From: Eubacteriales bacterium
GTDB lineage: Bacteria; Bacillota; Clostridia; Lachnospirales; Lachnospiraceae
Length of the DNA stretch: 64,000 bases
Direction of reading: 5' to 3'
Assembly (NCBI GenBank): GCA_030533405.1
Contig: JAUNJF010000008.1
Span: forward strand, 1 to 64,000
Shown: positions 1-8,638 of the stretch, one piece after another
How positions within the stretch are numbered: the first letter of the stretch is position 1
How the letters are laid out: each line of letters opens with the position of its first letter
The notes under the pieces: generated by a model
Seen by the model: the letters and a program-made list of their open reading frames with translations, nothing else
What the model was told of the DNA's origin: nothing
Database searches by the model: none
Translations under genes and position numbers: made by a program

Positions 1-110
1 CAGCTCGCAAGGCAGCCGAGGAAGAAGCAAGAAGAAGAGCGGAAGAAGAGGCAGCACGTAAAGCGGCAGAAGAAGCAGCTCGCAAGGCAGCCGAGGAAGA
101 AGCAAGAAGA
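1..110 (+). repeat. 75-bp spaced direct repeat coding for an A/E/R-rich helix
   Basis: Bases 1-35 recur exactly at 76-110 (beginning cagctcgcaaggcagccgag). The spacing is 75 bp, or 25 codons, so the frame is kept. The repeat encodes AARKAAEEEARR-type sequence and probably continues upstream of the window. Confidence 0.85.
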
Positions 111-860
111 AAAGCCGAAGAAGAGGCTCAAAAAGTTGCAGCAACAGCAAGCACAGAATATGTGTTACCTGTAGGTGCAGAGCAGTTCCTTGGTAAATAT
201 TTATCAGTTGGATCGATTAGTGATCAGATTTTAAATACAATTAAATTTATATGTGATAATCCAGGAGAACCAAGAAATGTTGTAATTTTAGGTCAGTATG
301 GATTTGGAACAACAACAATTGCAGAAGATTTTGCACGTAGTTTCCATGCGATGGGTATATGTAAGAATAAAACAATTGCTAAAATTAAGGGTGGAGCGCT
401 GAATCGAGCAAATATCAGTGATGCAATTTCAAAATTGCAGGGTGGATGTTTGGTAGTAGAGAATGCAGGTGTTATTTCAAATGAAAAACTAGATGAAATA
501 TACCAGATTGTAAGTAATCCTGTGAATGATGTTGTGGTAATTATGACGGGTCAGATTGAAACATTATCAAGAATTTTTAAAGACAATGTTGTGATTTCAT
601 CTCAGTTTAAACATTTAATTCAGTTCCATAGAATTACAGATTTAGATGTTTTGGCAATTGCAAAAAATCATGCAAAAGATTTAGGGTATCCTTGTGAGCC
701 TGATGCTGAGAATCAGCTTAGAAGAAGAATGCAGGAAGTAGAAAGTGGTAACTTGGATCGTGTATTAAAAATTGTGGATAATGCAATTACAAAAGCGCAT
801 AATAGAGAAATGGGTTCGGGCGAACAGGAACATCGTCTTATAACCTCGGATTTACAATAA
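1..860 (+). CDS. Coiled-coil protein with degenerate AAA+-like domain (5' end outside window)
   Basis: The reading frame is open from base 3, so the GTG at 162 is internal and the true start lies upstream. The first ~50 visible residues are an Ala/Glu/Arg/Lys-rich heptad-like stretch (repeats of ARKAAEEEARR), a likely long charged helix or coiled coil. The following ~230 residues resemble an AAA+ fold of the CbbX/SpoVK type. The P-loop-like segment reads GQYGFGTTTIAED, with Thr where the catalytic Lys should be. The Walker B-like segment reads GGCLVVENAG, without the usual Asp-Glu pair. I infer a pseudo-ATPase or scaffold that may not hydrolyse nucleotide. A terminator follows directly. I cannot assign a function. 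Confidence 0.7.
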   Translation, partial: ARKAAEEEARRRAEEEAARKAAEEAARKAAEEEARRKAEEEAQKVAATASTEYVLPVGAEQFLGKYLSVGSISDQILNTIKFICDNPGEPRNVVILGQYGFGTTTIAEDFARSFHAMGICKNKTIAKIKGGALNRANISDAISKLQGGCLVVENAGVISNEKLDEIYQIVSNPVNDVVVIMTGQIETLSRIFKDNVVISSQFKHLIQFHRITDLDVLAIAKNHAKDLGYPCEPDAENQLRRRMQEVESGNLDRVLKIVDNAITKAHNREMGSGEQEHRLITSDLQ

Positions 861-861
861 A

Positions 862-909
862 AAATAAGAAGTATGTTGTCGTATAAGATAATATACTTCT
901 TATTTTTTT
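862..909 (+). terminator. Rho-independent terminator
   Basis: A 13-bp perfect stem (aaataagaagtat, 862-874, with atacttcttattt, 893-905) runs into a T tract, immediately after the stop codon of the AAA+-like gene. Confidence 0.85.
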
Positions 910-1068
910 GTGGGACAAGAATGGCTTTGGTTTTTTATAAAAATAATGAAAAAAGGTCTTTTATTTTGTTTCTTTTTTTGTTAGTATGTAATTAATTGAC
1001 TTTTTATGTAAAGTGAAAAGAAAGAATATATGTATGAATGATAGAATAGATTGACGGAGGAGTAGACT

Positions 1069-2052
1069 ATGTTTGATATGGATATAGGAATAGATTTAGG
1101 AACTGCGAATGTTTTGGTTTATGTCAAGGGAAAGGGGATTGTTATTAATCAACCTTCTGTGGTTGCTTTTGAAAAGAAAAGCAAACGTTTGATTGCAATT
1201 GGAAATAAGGCAAAACAAATGATTGGGAAAGCTCCTGATAATATAGAAGTAATTCGTCCGTTAAAGCAAGGAGTTATTTCGGATTATACTGTAACTGAAA
1301 GAATGTTGAAAACATTTATTGAAACGGCTATGCAAAAGAAACGCTTGTTTTCTCGTCCGAGCATTTGTGTTTGTGTTCCTAGTGGAGTAACAGAACTTGA
1401 AAAACGTGGTGTTGAAGAGGCTGTGTATCGTACAGGTGCCAAAAGAGTAAATATTATGGAAGAACCAATTGCAGCTGCGATTGGAGCTGAGATTGATATA
1501 TCATTGCCTAGAGGTAATATGATAGTGGATATCGGAGGTGGAACTTCGGATGTTGCGGTTATTTCATTGGGTGGTATCGTAGAAAGTAATTCTTTGAAAC
1601 TTGCGGGTGATGATTACAATGAAGCAATGATAAAATATATTCGTCGTACATATAACCTGTTAATTGGTGAACCAACAGCAGAAAAAATCAAGATGACAAT
1701 TGGTTCTGTATATCCTAGAGAGGAGCCGGTTACGATGGAAGTAAAAGGAAGGGATCTTGTGACAGGATTCCCTGCTAGAATTATTGTTTCATCAGAAGAG
1801 ACAATCGAAGCGTTTGCAGAAGTAACAGCACAGATATTGGATACCATTCATAACGTATTAGAAATCTCACCACCTGAGTTGATTGCTGATATTGCCGAAC
1901 ATGGAATTGTATTAAGTGGCGGTGGTAGCTTGATTTATGGATTAGACAAATTGGTAGAGGAAAGTACAGGTATTCGTGCAATTGTATCGCCAGCTGCATT
2001 AGAAGCAGTTGTTGTAGGAGCTGGGCGTTCTGCTAATTTCATAGGTAAATAG
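1069..2052 (+). CDS. mreB: MreB/Mbl-family actin-like protein
   Basis: A 327-residue bacterial actin homologue, close to the usual MreB length. The N-terminal phosphate-1 loop is IGIDLGTANVLVY, phosphate-2 is MIVDIGGGTSDVAVIS and the adenosine motif is GIVLSGGGSLIYGLD. MEEPIAAAIGA, typical of MreB, precedes phosphate-2. In cells these proteins form membrane-associated filaments that direct lateral wall synthesis. A GGAGGAG box sits 8 bases before the ATG. No mreC or mreD is adjacent, so this is a stand-alone paralogue, as often seen for Mbl or MreBH. Which paralogue it is cannot be decided from sequence alone. Confidence 0.9.
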   Translation: MFDMDIGIDLGTANVLVYVKGKGIVINQPSVVAFEKKSKRLIAIGNKAKQMIGKAPDNIEVIRPLKQGVISDYTVTERMLKTFIETAMQKKRLFSRPSICVCVPSGVTELEKRGVEEAVYRTGAKRVNIMEEPIAAAIGAEIDISLPRGNMIVDIGGGTSDVAVISLGGIVESNSLKLAGDDYNEAMIKYIRRTYNLLIGEPTAEKIKMTIGSVYPREEPVTMEVKGRDLVTGFPARIIVSSEETIEAFAEVTAQILDTIHNVLEISPPELIADIAEHGIVLSGGGSLIYGLDKLVEESTGIRAIVSPAALEAVVVGAGRSANFIGK

Positions 2053-2066
2053 TATCACAGTAGATT

Positions 2067-2113
2067 TGCGCCAATTTTAGAACATTTTGTACGAATTGGC
2101 GCTTTTGTTTTGT
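2067..2113 (+). terminator. Rho-independent terminator after the mreB-like gene
   Basis: GCGCCAATTTT (2068-2078) pairs with GAATTGGCGC (2093-2102), followed by TTTTGTTTT. Confidence 0.85.
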
Positions 2114-2132
2114 AGAAGGTTAGGTATGCGCT

Positions 2133-4103
2133 ATGAGTTTTTTACCAATATCATTAGAGGAAATGAAAAAATTGGGATGGGAACAGCCTGATTTTGTTTT
2201 TGTGATTGGGGATGCGTATGTGGATCATACATCTTTTGGTCCAGCAATTATAAGCCGTGTTTTGGAATCGCATGGTTATAAAGTTGCGATTATTTCTCAA
2301 CCTGATTGGAAGGATGAAAAAAGTGTTGCGATATTTGGAAGACCGCGATTGGGATTTTTAGTTTCAGCAGGTAATATGGATTCCATGGTTAATCATTATA
2401 CAGTATCCAAAAAGAGAAGAAGTACAGATGCGTATACACCAGGTGGAGTGATTGGGAAGCGGCCTGATTATGCAACGGTGGTATATTGTAATTTAATCAA
2501 AAGGACATTTAAGGATTGTCCGATTTTGATAGGTGGAATTGAAGCGAGCCTTAGAAGATTAGCGCATTATGATTACTGGTCTAATAAATTAAAAAAATCT
2601 GTGTTGGTGGATTCGGGTGCAGATATATTAATGTACGGAATGGGTGAACGTGCAGTGGTGGAAATCGCGGATGCATTAGATAGTGGATTAGATGTAAGAG
2701 ATATTACATTTGTTGATGGAACGGTTTACAAGGCAAAAGATACAGAATCTGTATACGGTGGTATTGTATTACCGGATTATCCGAGTATGTTGGATGATAA
2801 ATTAAATTATGCAAAAAGCTTTTTTATACAGTATCAAAATACGGATCCGTTTACTGCGAAACCTTTGATAGAACAGTATGGAAATAAGCAATATATTATT
2901 CAAAATCCTCCGGCAAAACCATTAACGATTCAGGAAATGGATGATGTGTATGAGTTACCATATATGAGAACTTACCATCCGGTTTATGAAAAGGATGGTG
3001 GTATTCCTGCGATTTCAGAAATAAAATTTTCGTTAACTAGTAATCGTGGGTGTTTTGGTGGATGCAGTTTTTGTGCATTAACATTTCATCAAGGAAGAAT
3101 TATACAATGTCGAAGCCACGAATCATTAATAAAGGAAGCGGAGTTAATGATTCAAGATTCGGATTTTAAGGGATATATACATGATGTAGGAGGACCAACT
3201 GCAAATTTTAGATATCCGGCTTGTGAAAAACAATTGAAGTATGGTGCATGCAAGGGTAAGCAGTGTTTATTTCCGAAGGTATGTGAAAATATGAAAGTGG
3301 ATCACACAGATTATATTGAGTTACTTCGTAAGTTGAGAAAATTGCCAAAAGTTAAAAAGGTTTTTATTCGTTCTGGAATTAGATTTGACTATGTTTTAGC
3401 AGATAAAAGTGATTTGTTTTTAAAGGAACTATGTGAGCATCATATTAGTGGTCAGTTGCGAGTTGCACCAGAGCATGTTGCGGATCCTGTTCTCTCTATG
3501 ATGGGAAAACCTAAAAATGATATATATCAGAAATTTGTTGAAAGGTTTAACAGGATGAATAAAAAAATCGGAAAGGAACAATATTTGGTGCCTTATCTGA
3601 TGTCATCACATCCGGGTTCTGGAATGAAAGAGGCAGTTTGCTTGGCTGAACATATTCGAGATTTAGGTTATATGCCAGAGCAGGTCCAGGATTTTTATCC
3701 AACGCCTTCAACGATATCGACATGTATGTATTACACAGGAGTAGATCCGAGAACGATGGAAAAGGTTTATGTGCCGCACAATCCACACGAAAAAGCGATG
3801 CAACGAGCTTTGATTCAATATCGAAAACCAGAAAACTATGATTTGGTTAAAGAGGCATTAATCAAAGCAGGAAGAACAGATTTGATTGGGTTTGATGAAA
3901 AATGTTTGATTCGTCCAAGAAAAATGAACAACAAAGAGAATGTTCGGAATGACAAAGCCACTAAGAGCGGTAAAAAGAAGCAATCGGATTATCAAAAGGG
4001 AAATGAAAAACAAAATAGAATATCAAAAGATAAGAATTATAGTAAAAAAGAAAGCAACACAACAAAAAAATCCATAAGAAAAACACATAAAAAGAAAAAA
4101 TAG
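2133..4103 (+). CDS. YgiQ-family radical SAM protein
   Basis: A 656-residue member of the YgiQ (UPF0313) radical SAM family. The N-terminal ~280 residues are the family's cobalamin-binding-like domain. Around residue 305 the 4Fe-4S cluster motif reads NRGCFGGCSFCALTFHQGR, that is Cys-x3-Cys-x2-Cys, which ligates the cluster and SAM. Downstream comes the conserved RVAPEHV segment of the barrel. The last ~50 residues form a Lys/Asn-rich basic tail (ending in KTHKKKK), suggestive of RNA or nucleoprotein contact. The substrate of the family is unknown. The start ATG at 2133 follows a modest AAGGTTAGG box. The gene stands alone between the mreB terminator and the thlA promoter. Confidence 0.93.
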   Translation: MSFLPISLEEMKKLGWEQPDFVFVIGDAYVDHTSFGPAIISRVLESHGYKVAIISQPDWKDEKSVAIFGRPRLGFLVSAGNMDSMVNHYTVSKKRRSTDAYTPGGVIGKRPDYATVVYCNLIKRTFKDCPILIGGIEASLRRLAHYDYWSNKLKKSVLVDSGADILMYGMGERAVVEIADALDSGLDVRDITFVDGTVYKAKDTESVYGGIVLPDYPSMLDDKLNYAKSFFIQYQNTDPFTAKPLIEQYGNKQYIIQNPPAKPLTIQEMDDVYELPYMRTYHPVYEKDGGIPAISEIKFSLTSNRGCFGGCSFCALTFHQGRIIQCRSHESLIKEAELMIQDSDFKGYIHDVGGPTANFRYPACEKQLKYGACKGKQCLFPKVCENMKVDHTDYIELLRKLRKLPKVKKVFIRSGIRFDYVLADKSDLFLKELCEHHISGQLRVAPEHVADPVLSMMGKPKNDIYQKFVERFNRMNKKIGKEQYLVPYLMSSHPGSGMKEAVCLAEHIRDLGYMPEQVQDFYPTPSTISTCMYYTGVDPRTMEKVYVPHNPHEKAMQRALIQYRKPENYDLVKEALIKAGRTDLIGFDEKCLIRPRKMNNKENVRNDKATKSGKKKQSDYQKGNEKQNRISKDKNYSKKESNTTKKSIRKTHKKKK

Positions 4104-4157
4104 ATGGGTTATTATATAAATTGTCTTTTTTTTCATACGAACAAGGGGGATAATTTG

Positions 4158-4186
4158 TTGCAACTCACAATAAATTATGGTATCAT
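4158..4186 (+). promoter_or_regulatory. Candidate sigma-A promoter of the butyryl-CoA operon
   Basis: TTGCAA (4158-4163), a 17-base spacer, then TATCAT (4181-4186). This would give an 80-base leader before thlA. It matches a housekeeping consensus but is unproven. Confidence 0.55.
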
Positions 4187-4276
4187 GTTAGCAGATTGCG
4201 TGGTGTCATTTGTAAAATTTGAACGAATACAAACAGATGACTATGCCCGTAAAATTATTAAACGGAGGATGTTTTT

Positions 4277-5458
4277 ATGTCAAAGAAAGTTGTTTTAGCA
4301 GGCGCATGTCGTACAGCAATTGGTACAATGGGTGGTTCATTAAGTACAACACCAGCTTCAGAGCTTGGTGCTATCGTAATCAAAGAAGCTCTTAATAGAG
4401 CAGGTGTTCCAGCTGATCAGGTTGATCATGTATATATGGGATGCGTAATTCAGGCAGGTCAGGGACAGAATGTTGCTCGTCAGGCTTCTATTAAGGCAGG
4501 ACTTCCAAATGAAGTTCCAGCTGTAACAATCAACGTAGTATGTGGTTCTGGTTTGAACTGTGTTAATATGGCTGCACAGATGATTCAGGCAGGAGATGCT
4601 GACATCGTTGTTGCTGGTGGTATGGAGAACATGTCTATGGCTCCTTATGCATTAAAGCAGGCTCGTTTCGGATATAGAATGAACAACAATACAATCGTTG
4701 ATACAATGGTAAATGATGCATTATGGGATGCTTTCAATGATTATCATATGATTAAGACAGCTGACAATATCTGTGAGGAGTGGGGAATTACTCGTGAAGA
4801 GCTTGATGAGTTTGCATTAGCTTCACAGAAGAAAGCAGAGGCTGCTCAGGCTTCAGGTGCTTTTGATAAGGAAATCGTTCCAGTATCAGTTAAGAAGAAA
4901 AAAGAAATCGTTGAGTTTGCTAAGGATGAGGGACCAAGAGCAGGTTCTACAATCGAAGGTTTAGCAAAATTGCGTGCTATCAATCCTAATGGATTTGTAA
5001 CAGCTGGTAATGCTTCAGGTATCAATGATGGTGCTGCTGCAATCGTTGTTATGAGCGAAGAGAAAGCAAAAGAGTTAGGTGTTAAGCCTATGGCTACATT
5101 TGTTGCTGGGGCACTTGCTGGATGTCGTCCAGAGGTTATGGGTATTGGTCCTGTACCTGCTACACAAAAGGCAATGGCTAAGGCTGGATATCAGATTTCT
5201 GATTTTGATATTATTGAGGCAAATGAGGCATTTGCTGCACAGTCAATCGCTGTTGGTAGAGATTTAGGTATCGATGTAGAGAAGCAGTTAAATCCAAATG
5301 GTGGTGCTATTGCATTAGGACATCCTGTAGGAGCTTCTGGTTGTCGTATCCTTGTAACACTTCTTCATGAGATGGAAGCTAAGGATGCTAAGAAGGGTCT
5401 TGCCACACTTTGTATCGGTGGTGGTATGGGTTGTGCTACAATCGTAGAGCGCGACTAA
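4277..5458 (+). CDS. thlA: Acetyl-CoA C-acetyltransferase (thiolase)
   Basis: Condenses two acetyl-CoA to acetoacetyl-CoA, the first committed step of butyrate synthesis. At 393 residues it has standard thiolase length. The acylated cysteine is Cys89 in [17 protein letters not shown] carries the active-site asparagine, GHPVGASG carries the catalytic histidine, and the C-terminal CIGGGMGCA carries the second catalytic cysteine. It is the first gene of a six-gene cluster (thlA-crt-hbd-bcd-etfB-etfA) that covers every step to butyryl-CoA. The start ATG follows CGGAGG at about 8 bases. A short frame over the leader (4104-4298) is not credible. Confidence 0.97.
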   Translation: MSKKVVLAGACRTAIGTMGGSLSTTPASELGAIVIKEALNRAGVPADQVDHVYMGCVIQAGQGQNVARQASIKAGLPNEVPAVTINVVCGSGLNCVNMAAQMIQAGDADIVVAGGMENMSMAPYALKQARFGYRMNNNTIVDTMVNDALWDAFNDYHMIKTADNICEEWGITREELDEFALASQKKAEAAQASGAFDKEIVPVSVKKKKEIVEFAKDEGPRAGSTIEGLAKLRAINPNGFVTAGNASGINDGAAAIVVMSEEKAKELGVKPMATFVAGALAGCRPEVMGIGPVPATQKAMAKAGYQISDFDIIEANEAFAAQSIAVGRDLGIDVEKQLNPNGGAIALGHPVGASGCRILVTLLHEMEAKDAKKGLATLCIGGGMGCATIVERD

Positions 5459-5495
5459 TCCTTTTTAAACAAATAATTGAACAGATACAAGCAAT

Positions 5496-5580
5496 CCCCT
5501 ACCGCTAAGTCGTAGAACTTAGGTGGGGTGTGGGGAATCCGCTTTACAAAGAATCCCTCAGCATGTAATTGTGCTGAGGG
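5496..5580 (+). promoter_or_regulatory. Tandem hairpins in the thlA-crt gap
   Basis: Two hairpins without T tracts lie between thlA and crt. The first (5496-5528) pairs CCCC...CTAAGT with ACTTAG...GGGG. The second (5555-5580) is a perfect 9-bp stem, CCCTCAGCA with TGCTGAGGG, around an 8-base loop, ending 10 bases before the crt Shine-Dalgarno. They could be mRNA processing or stabilising elements that set thlA against crt levels, or the relic of a small palindrome-ended mobile element. Confidence 0.6.
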
Positions 5581-5605
5581 AAAACATAGAAAAGGAGATT
5601 TACAT

Positions 5606-6397
5606 ATGGAATTTATTACATATGAACAGGATGGATTTGTAGGTGTTATTACAATCAATCGCGAAAGAGCATTAAATGCATTAAATAGCCAGGTTTTAGA
5701 TGAACTTTCTGCTACTTTAGATGCAGTTGATTTAGATGCTACAAGAGCTCTTATTTTAACAGGAGCTGGTGAGAAGTCATTCGTTGCTGGTGCTGATATC
5801 GGTGAGATGTCAACTCTTACAAAAGCAGAAGGTGAAGCTTTTGGTAAGAAGGGTAACGATGTTTTCCGTAAGTTAGAGACATTCCCAATTCCAGTTATTG
5901 CAGCTGTTAATGGTTTTGCATTAGGTGGTGGTTGTGAGATTTCAATGAGCTGTGATATCAGAATTTGTTCTGAGAATGCTGTATTTGGTCAGCCTGAGGT
6001 TGGTCTTGGAATTACTCCGGGATTTGGCGGTACACAGAGACTTGCTCGTTTAGTTAGTCCTGGTATGGCTAAGCAGTTAATTTATACAGCTCGTAATATT
6101 AAGGCAGACGAAGCGTATCGTATTGGTCTTGTAAATGCTGTATATCCTTTAGAGGAGTTAATGCCAGCAGCTAAGAAGATGGCAGCAGGTATTGCAATGC
6201 AGGCTCCAATTGCAGTTCGTAACTGTAAGAAAGCGATTAATGATGGTTTACAGGTTGACATGGATCAGGCTATCGTTATTGAGGAGAAGTTATTTGGTGA
6301 TTGTTTTGAAACAGAAGACCAAAAAGCAGGAATGGGCAACTTCTTAGAGAAGGATAAGGAAAAGAAATTAAAAGTAGTTCCTTTCCAAAATAAATAA
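5606..6397 (+). CDS. crt: 3-hydroxybutyryl-CoA dehydratase (crotonase)
   Basis: Dehydrates 3-hydroxybutyryl-CoA to crotonyl-CoA. With the ATG at 5606 the protein is 263 residues, normal for crotonase. I preferred this start to an upstream GTG at 5528 because AAAGGAG sits 8 bases before it and because the N-terminus (MEFITYEQDGFVGVITINR) matches the family. The oxyanion-hole region SFVAGADIGEM is visible. The two catalytic glutamates fall in NGFALGGGCEISMSCD and FGQPEVGLGITPGFGGTQRL. The gene lies downstream of a double hairpin and upstream of a further hairpin before hbd. Confidence 0.96.
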   Translation: MEFITYEQDGFVGVITINRERALNALNSQVLDELSATLDAVDLDATRALILTGAGEKSFVAGADIGEMSTLTKAEGEAFGKKGNDVFRKLETFPIPVIAAVNGFALGGGCEISMSCDIRICSENAVFGQPEVGLGITPGFGGTQRLARLVSPGMAKQLIYTARNIKADEAYRIGLVNAVYPLEELMPAAKKMAAGIAMQAPIAVRNCKKAINDGLQVDMDQAIVIEEKLFGDCFETEDQKAGMGNFLEKDKEKKLKVVPFQNK

Positions 6398-6413
6398 TTT
6401 TAATTCGTTTATT

Positions 6414-6462
6414 ACACACTAGGGTGGTCATTGATGGTATTTTTGACCATCCTTGTAGTGTG
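6414..6462 (+). promoter_or_regulatory. Long hairpin in the crt-hbd gap
   Basis: CACACTAGGGTGGTCA (6415-6430) pairs almost completely with TGACCATCCTTGTAGTGTG (6444-6462), giving a stem of about 16 bp around a 13-base loop. No T tract follows, so an mRNA stability or processing element is likelier than a simple terminator. Confidence 0.65.
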
Positions 6463-6543
6463 AAATAAGAAATGCTTTTCAAATAAAACGTATATGAATT
6501 TGAAAAGTATATTCAATATTATATTATATAGGAGGACATGAAC

Positions 6544-7416
6544 ATGAAGGTTGGCGTTATTGGCGCAGGTACCATGGGACAGGGTATCGCAAAAGCATTT
6601 GCTATGGTTGATGGTTATGAAGTAGCTCTTTGTGACATCAAGCAGGAGTGGGCTGACGGTGGAAAAGACAAGATTGCAAAAGGTTATGCAAGACTTGTTG
6701 AGAAAGGTAAAATGACTCAGGAGGCTGTTGACAAAATTCTTAACAGCATTACTGCTGGTTTGAAAGAAGATCTTTGTGCAGATTGTGATTTAATCGTTGA
6801 AGCTGCATTTGAGAATATGGAAGTAAAGAAGACAACATTTGGTGAACTTGATAAGATTTGTAAGCCAGAGTGTATTTTTGCTTCTAATACATCAAGTCTT
6901 TCAATTACAGAGATTGGTAATGGCTTAACTCGTCCAATGATCGGTATGCATTTCTTCAATCCAGCTGATCGTATGAAATTAGTTGAGGTTATTGCTGGTG
7001 TTAACACACCTCAGGAGACTGTTGATGCAATCGTTAAGATTTCTGAGGAGATTGGAAAGACTCCTGTACAGGTTAACGAAGCTGCTGGTTTCGTTGTAAA
7101 CCGTATCTTAATCCCAATGATTAATGAAGCTGCTTTCATTAAGATGGAGGGTGTTTCTGATATCGCTGGTATCGATGCAGCTATGAAACTTGGTGCAAAT
7201 CATCCAATGGGACCACTTGAGTTAGGTGATTTCGTAGGTCTTGATATTTGTCTTGCAATTATGGACGTTCTTTACGCTGAGACAGGTGATAGCAAATATC
7301 GTGCTTGTCCATTACTTCGTAAGATGGTTCGTGGTGGTAACCTTGGTTGCAAGAGCGGTAAGGGATTCTATGTATACAATGCTGACCGCACAAAGACACC
7401 AGTGGATGCTTTATAA
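6544..7416 (+). CDS. hbd: 3-hydroxybutyryl-CoA dehydrogenase
   Basis: Reduces acetoacetyl-CoA to 3-hydroxybutyryl-CoA with NAD(P)H. The protein is 290 residues from the ATG at 6544. The ATG at 6538 is only two bases from the GGAGG box, so the second ATG (8-base spacing) is preferred. The N-terminal Rossmann motif is VGVIGAGTMGQGIA. SNTSSLSITEI and IGMHFFNPADRMKLVEVI (with the catalytic histidine) follow, and NRILIPMINEA starts the C-terminal domain. It sits between crt and bcd, 40 bases from the latter, as expected for co-transcription. Confidence 0.96.
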   Translation: MKVGVIGAGTMGQGIAKAFAMVDGYEVALCDIKQEWADGGKDKIAKGYARLVEKGKMTQEAVDKILNSITAGLKEDLCADCDLIVEAAFENMEVKKTTFGELDKICKPECIFASNTSSLSITEIGNGLTRPMIGMHFFNPADRMKLVEVIAGVNTPQETVDAIVKISEEIGKTPVQVNEAAGFVVNRILIPMINEAAFIKMEGVSDIAGIDAAMKLGANHPMGPLELGDFVGLDICLAIMDVLYAETGDSKYRACPLLRKMVRGGNLGCKSGKGFYVYNADRTKTPVDAL

Positions 7417-7456
7417 TTAAGGCATTACTACAATTATAGTAGGAGGAAAATTACAA

Positions 7457-8623
7457 ATGGATTTCACTTTAAGTAAGAAACATGAAATGGCACAGTCTCT
7501 TTTCAGAGAGTTTGCTGAGAATGAAGTAAAGCCACTTGCTCAGGAGATTGATGAACAGCATAGATTTCCTAGAGAGACTGTTGAGAAAATGGCTAAAGCT
7601 GGCTTTTTAGGAATTCCAGTTCCAAAGGAGTACGAGGGACAGGGATGCGATCCTTTAACATATGCTATGTGTGTTGAGGAGTTATCAAAGGTTTGTGGTA
7701 CTACAGGTGTTATTGTATCTGCACATACATCTCTTTGTGTTGATCCAATTCAGACATATGGTACACCAGAGCAGAAGGCAAAATACATCCCAGATTTAGC
7801 TTCTGGTAGAAAACTTGGTGCGTTTGGTTTAACTGAGCCAGGTGCTGGTACAGATGCACAGGGACAGCAGACAAAGGCTGTTTTAGATGGTGATGAGTGG
7901 GTATTAAATGGTTCTAAGTGCTTTATCACAAATGGTAAAGAGGCTGACATTTATATCGTTATCGCTGTTACAGGAAAGATTGAGAAGCGTGGACGTATGC
8001 AGAAAGAGATTTCAGCATTTATCGTAGAAAAGGGTACACCAGGATTCACATTTGGTACAAAAGAGAACAAGATGGGTATCTGTGCTTCTTCAACATATGA
8101 GTTAATCTTCACAGATTGCCGTATTCCAAAGGAGAACATTTTAGGTGCTAAGGGTAAGGGATTTGGTATTGCTATGCACACACTTGATGGTGGACGTATT
8201 GGTATCGCTGCTCAGGCTCTTGGTATTGCTGAGGGTGCTCTTGAGACAACAATTAACTATGTTAAGGAACGTAAGCAGTTTGGTCGTTCAATCGCTCAGT
8301 TCCAGAATACACAGTTCGTATTAGCTGATCTTGCTACTAAGGTAGAAGCTGCTAAGTTATTAGTTTATAAGGCTGCAGCTAAGAAGGGTGAGTACCAGAA
8401 TGGTGCTAAGGTTTCTTATTCTGTAGAGGCTGCTATGGCTAAGTTATACGCTGCTGAGGTTGCTATGGAAGTAACAACTAAGTGTGTTCAGTTACATGGT
8501 GGTTACGGTTACATCAAAGAGTATGATGTTGAGCGTATGATGCGTGATGCTAAGATTACTGAGATTTACGAAGGAACTTCAGAAGTTCAGCGTATGGTAA
8601 TTTCAGCTAACTTATTAAATTAA
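7457..8623 (+). CDS. bcd: Butyryl-CoA dehydrogenase
   Basis: An FAD-dependent short-chain acyl-CoA dehydrogenase of 388 residues that reduces crotonyl-CoA to butyryl-CoA. Visible family signatures are GAFGLTEPGAGTDAQGQQT (flavin and substrate contacts), the QLHGGYGYIKEYDVERMMRD helix, and the catalytic base Glu at about residue 372 in ITEIYEGTSEVQRM. It is followed 15 bases later by etfB and then etfA. That arrangement marks the electron-bifurcating Bcd/Etf complex, which couples crotonyl-CoA reduction to ferredoxin reduction by NADH. A GTAGGAGGA box precedes the ATG. Confidence 0.96.
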   Translation: MDFTLSKKHEMAQSLFREFAENEVKPLAQEIDEQHRFPRETVEKMAKAGFLGIPVPKEYEGQGCDPLTYAMCVEELSKVCGTTGVIVSAHTSLCVDPIQTYGTPEQKAKYIPDLASGRKLGAFGLTEPGAGTDAQGQQTKAVLDGDEWVLNGSKCFITNGKEADIYIVIAVTGKIEKRGRMQKEISAFIVEKGTPGFTFGTKENKMGICASSTYELIFTDCRIPKENILGAKGKGFGIAMHTLDGGRIGIAAQALGIAEGALETTINYVKERKQFGRSIAQFQNTQFVLADLATKVEAAKLLVYKAAAKKGEYQNGAKVSYSVEAAMAKLYAAEVAMEVTTKCVQLHGGYGYIKEYDVERMMRDAKITEIYEGTSEVQRMVISANLLN

Positions 8624-8638
8624 TAGGAGGTACTTACC

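Noticed and set aside
4104-4298. 64-codon frame between the radical SAM gene and thlA
   Set aside because: It overlaps the thlA start, has no ribosome-binding site and covers the likely promoter.
5528-5605. 26-codon N-terminal extension of crt
   Set aside because: It runs through the hairpin region. The ATG at 5606 has the Shine-Dalgarno and the family N-terminus.
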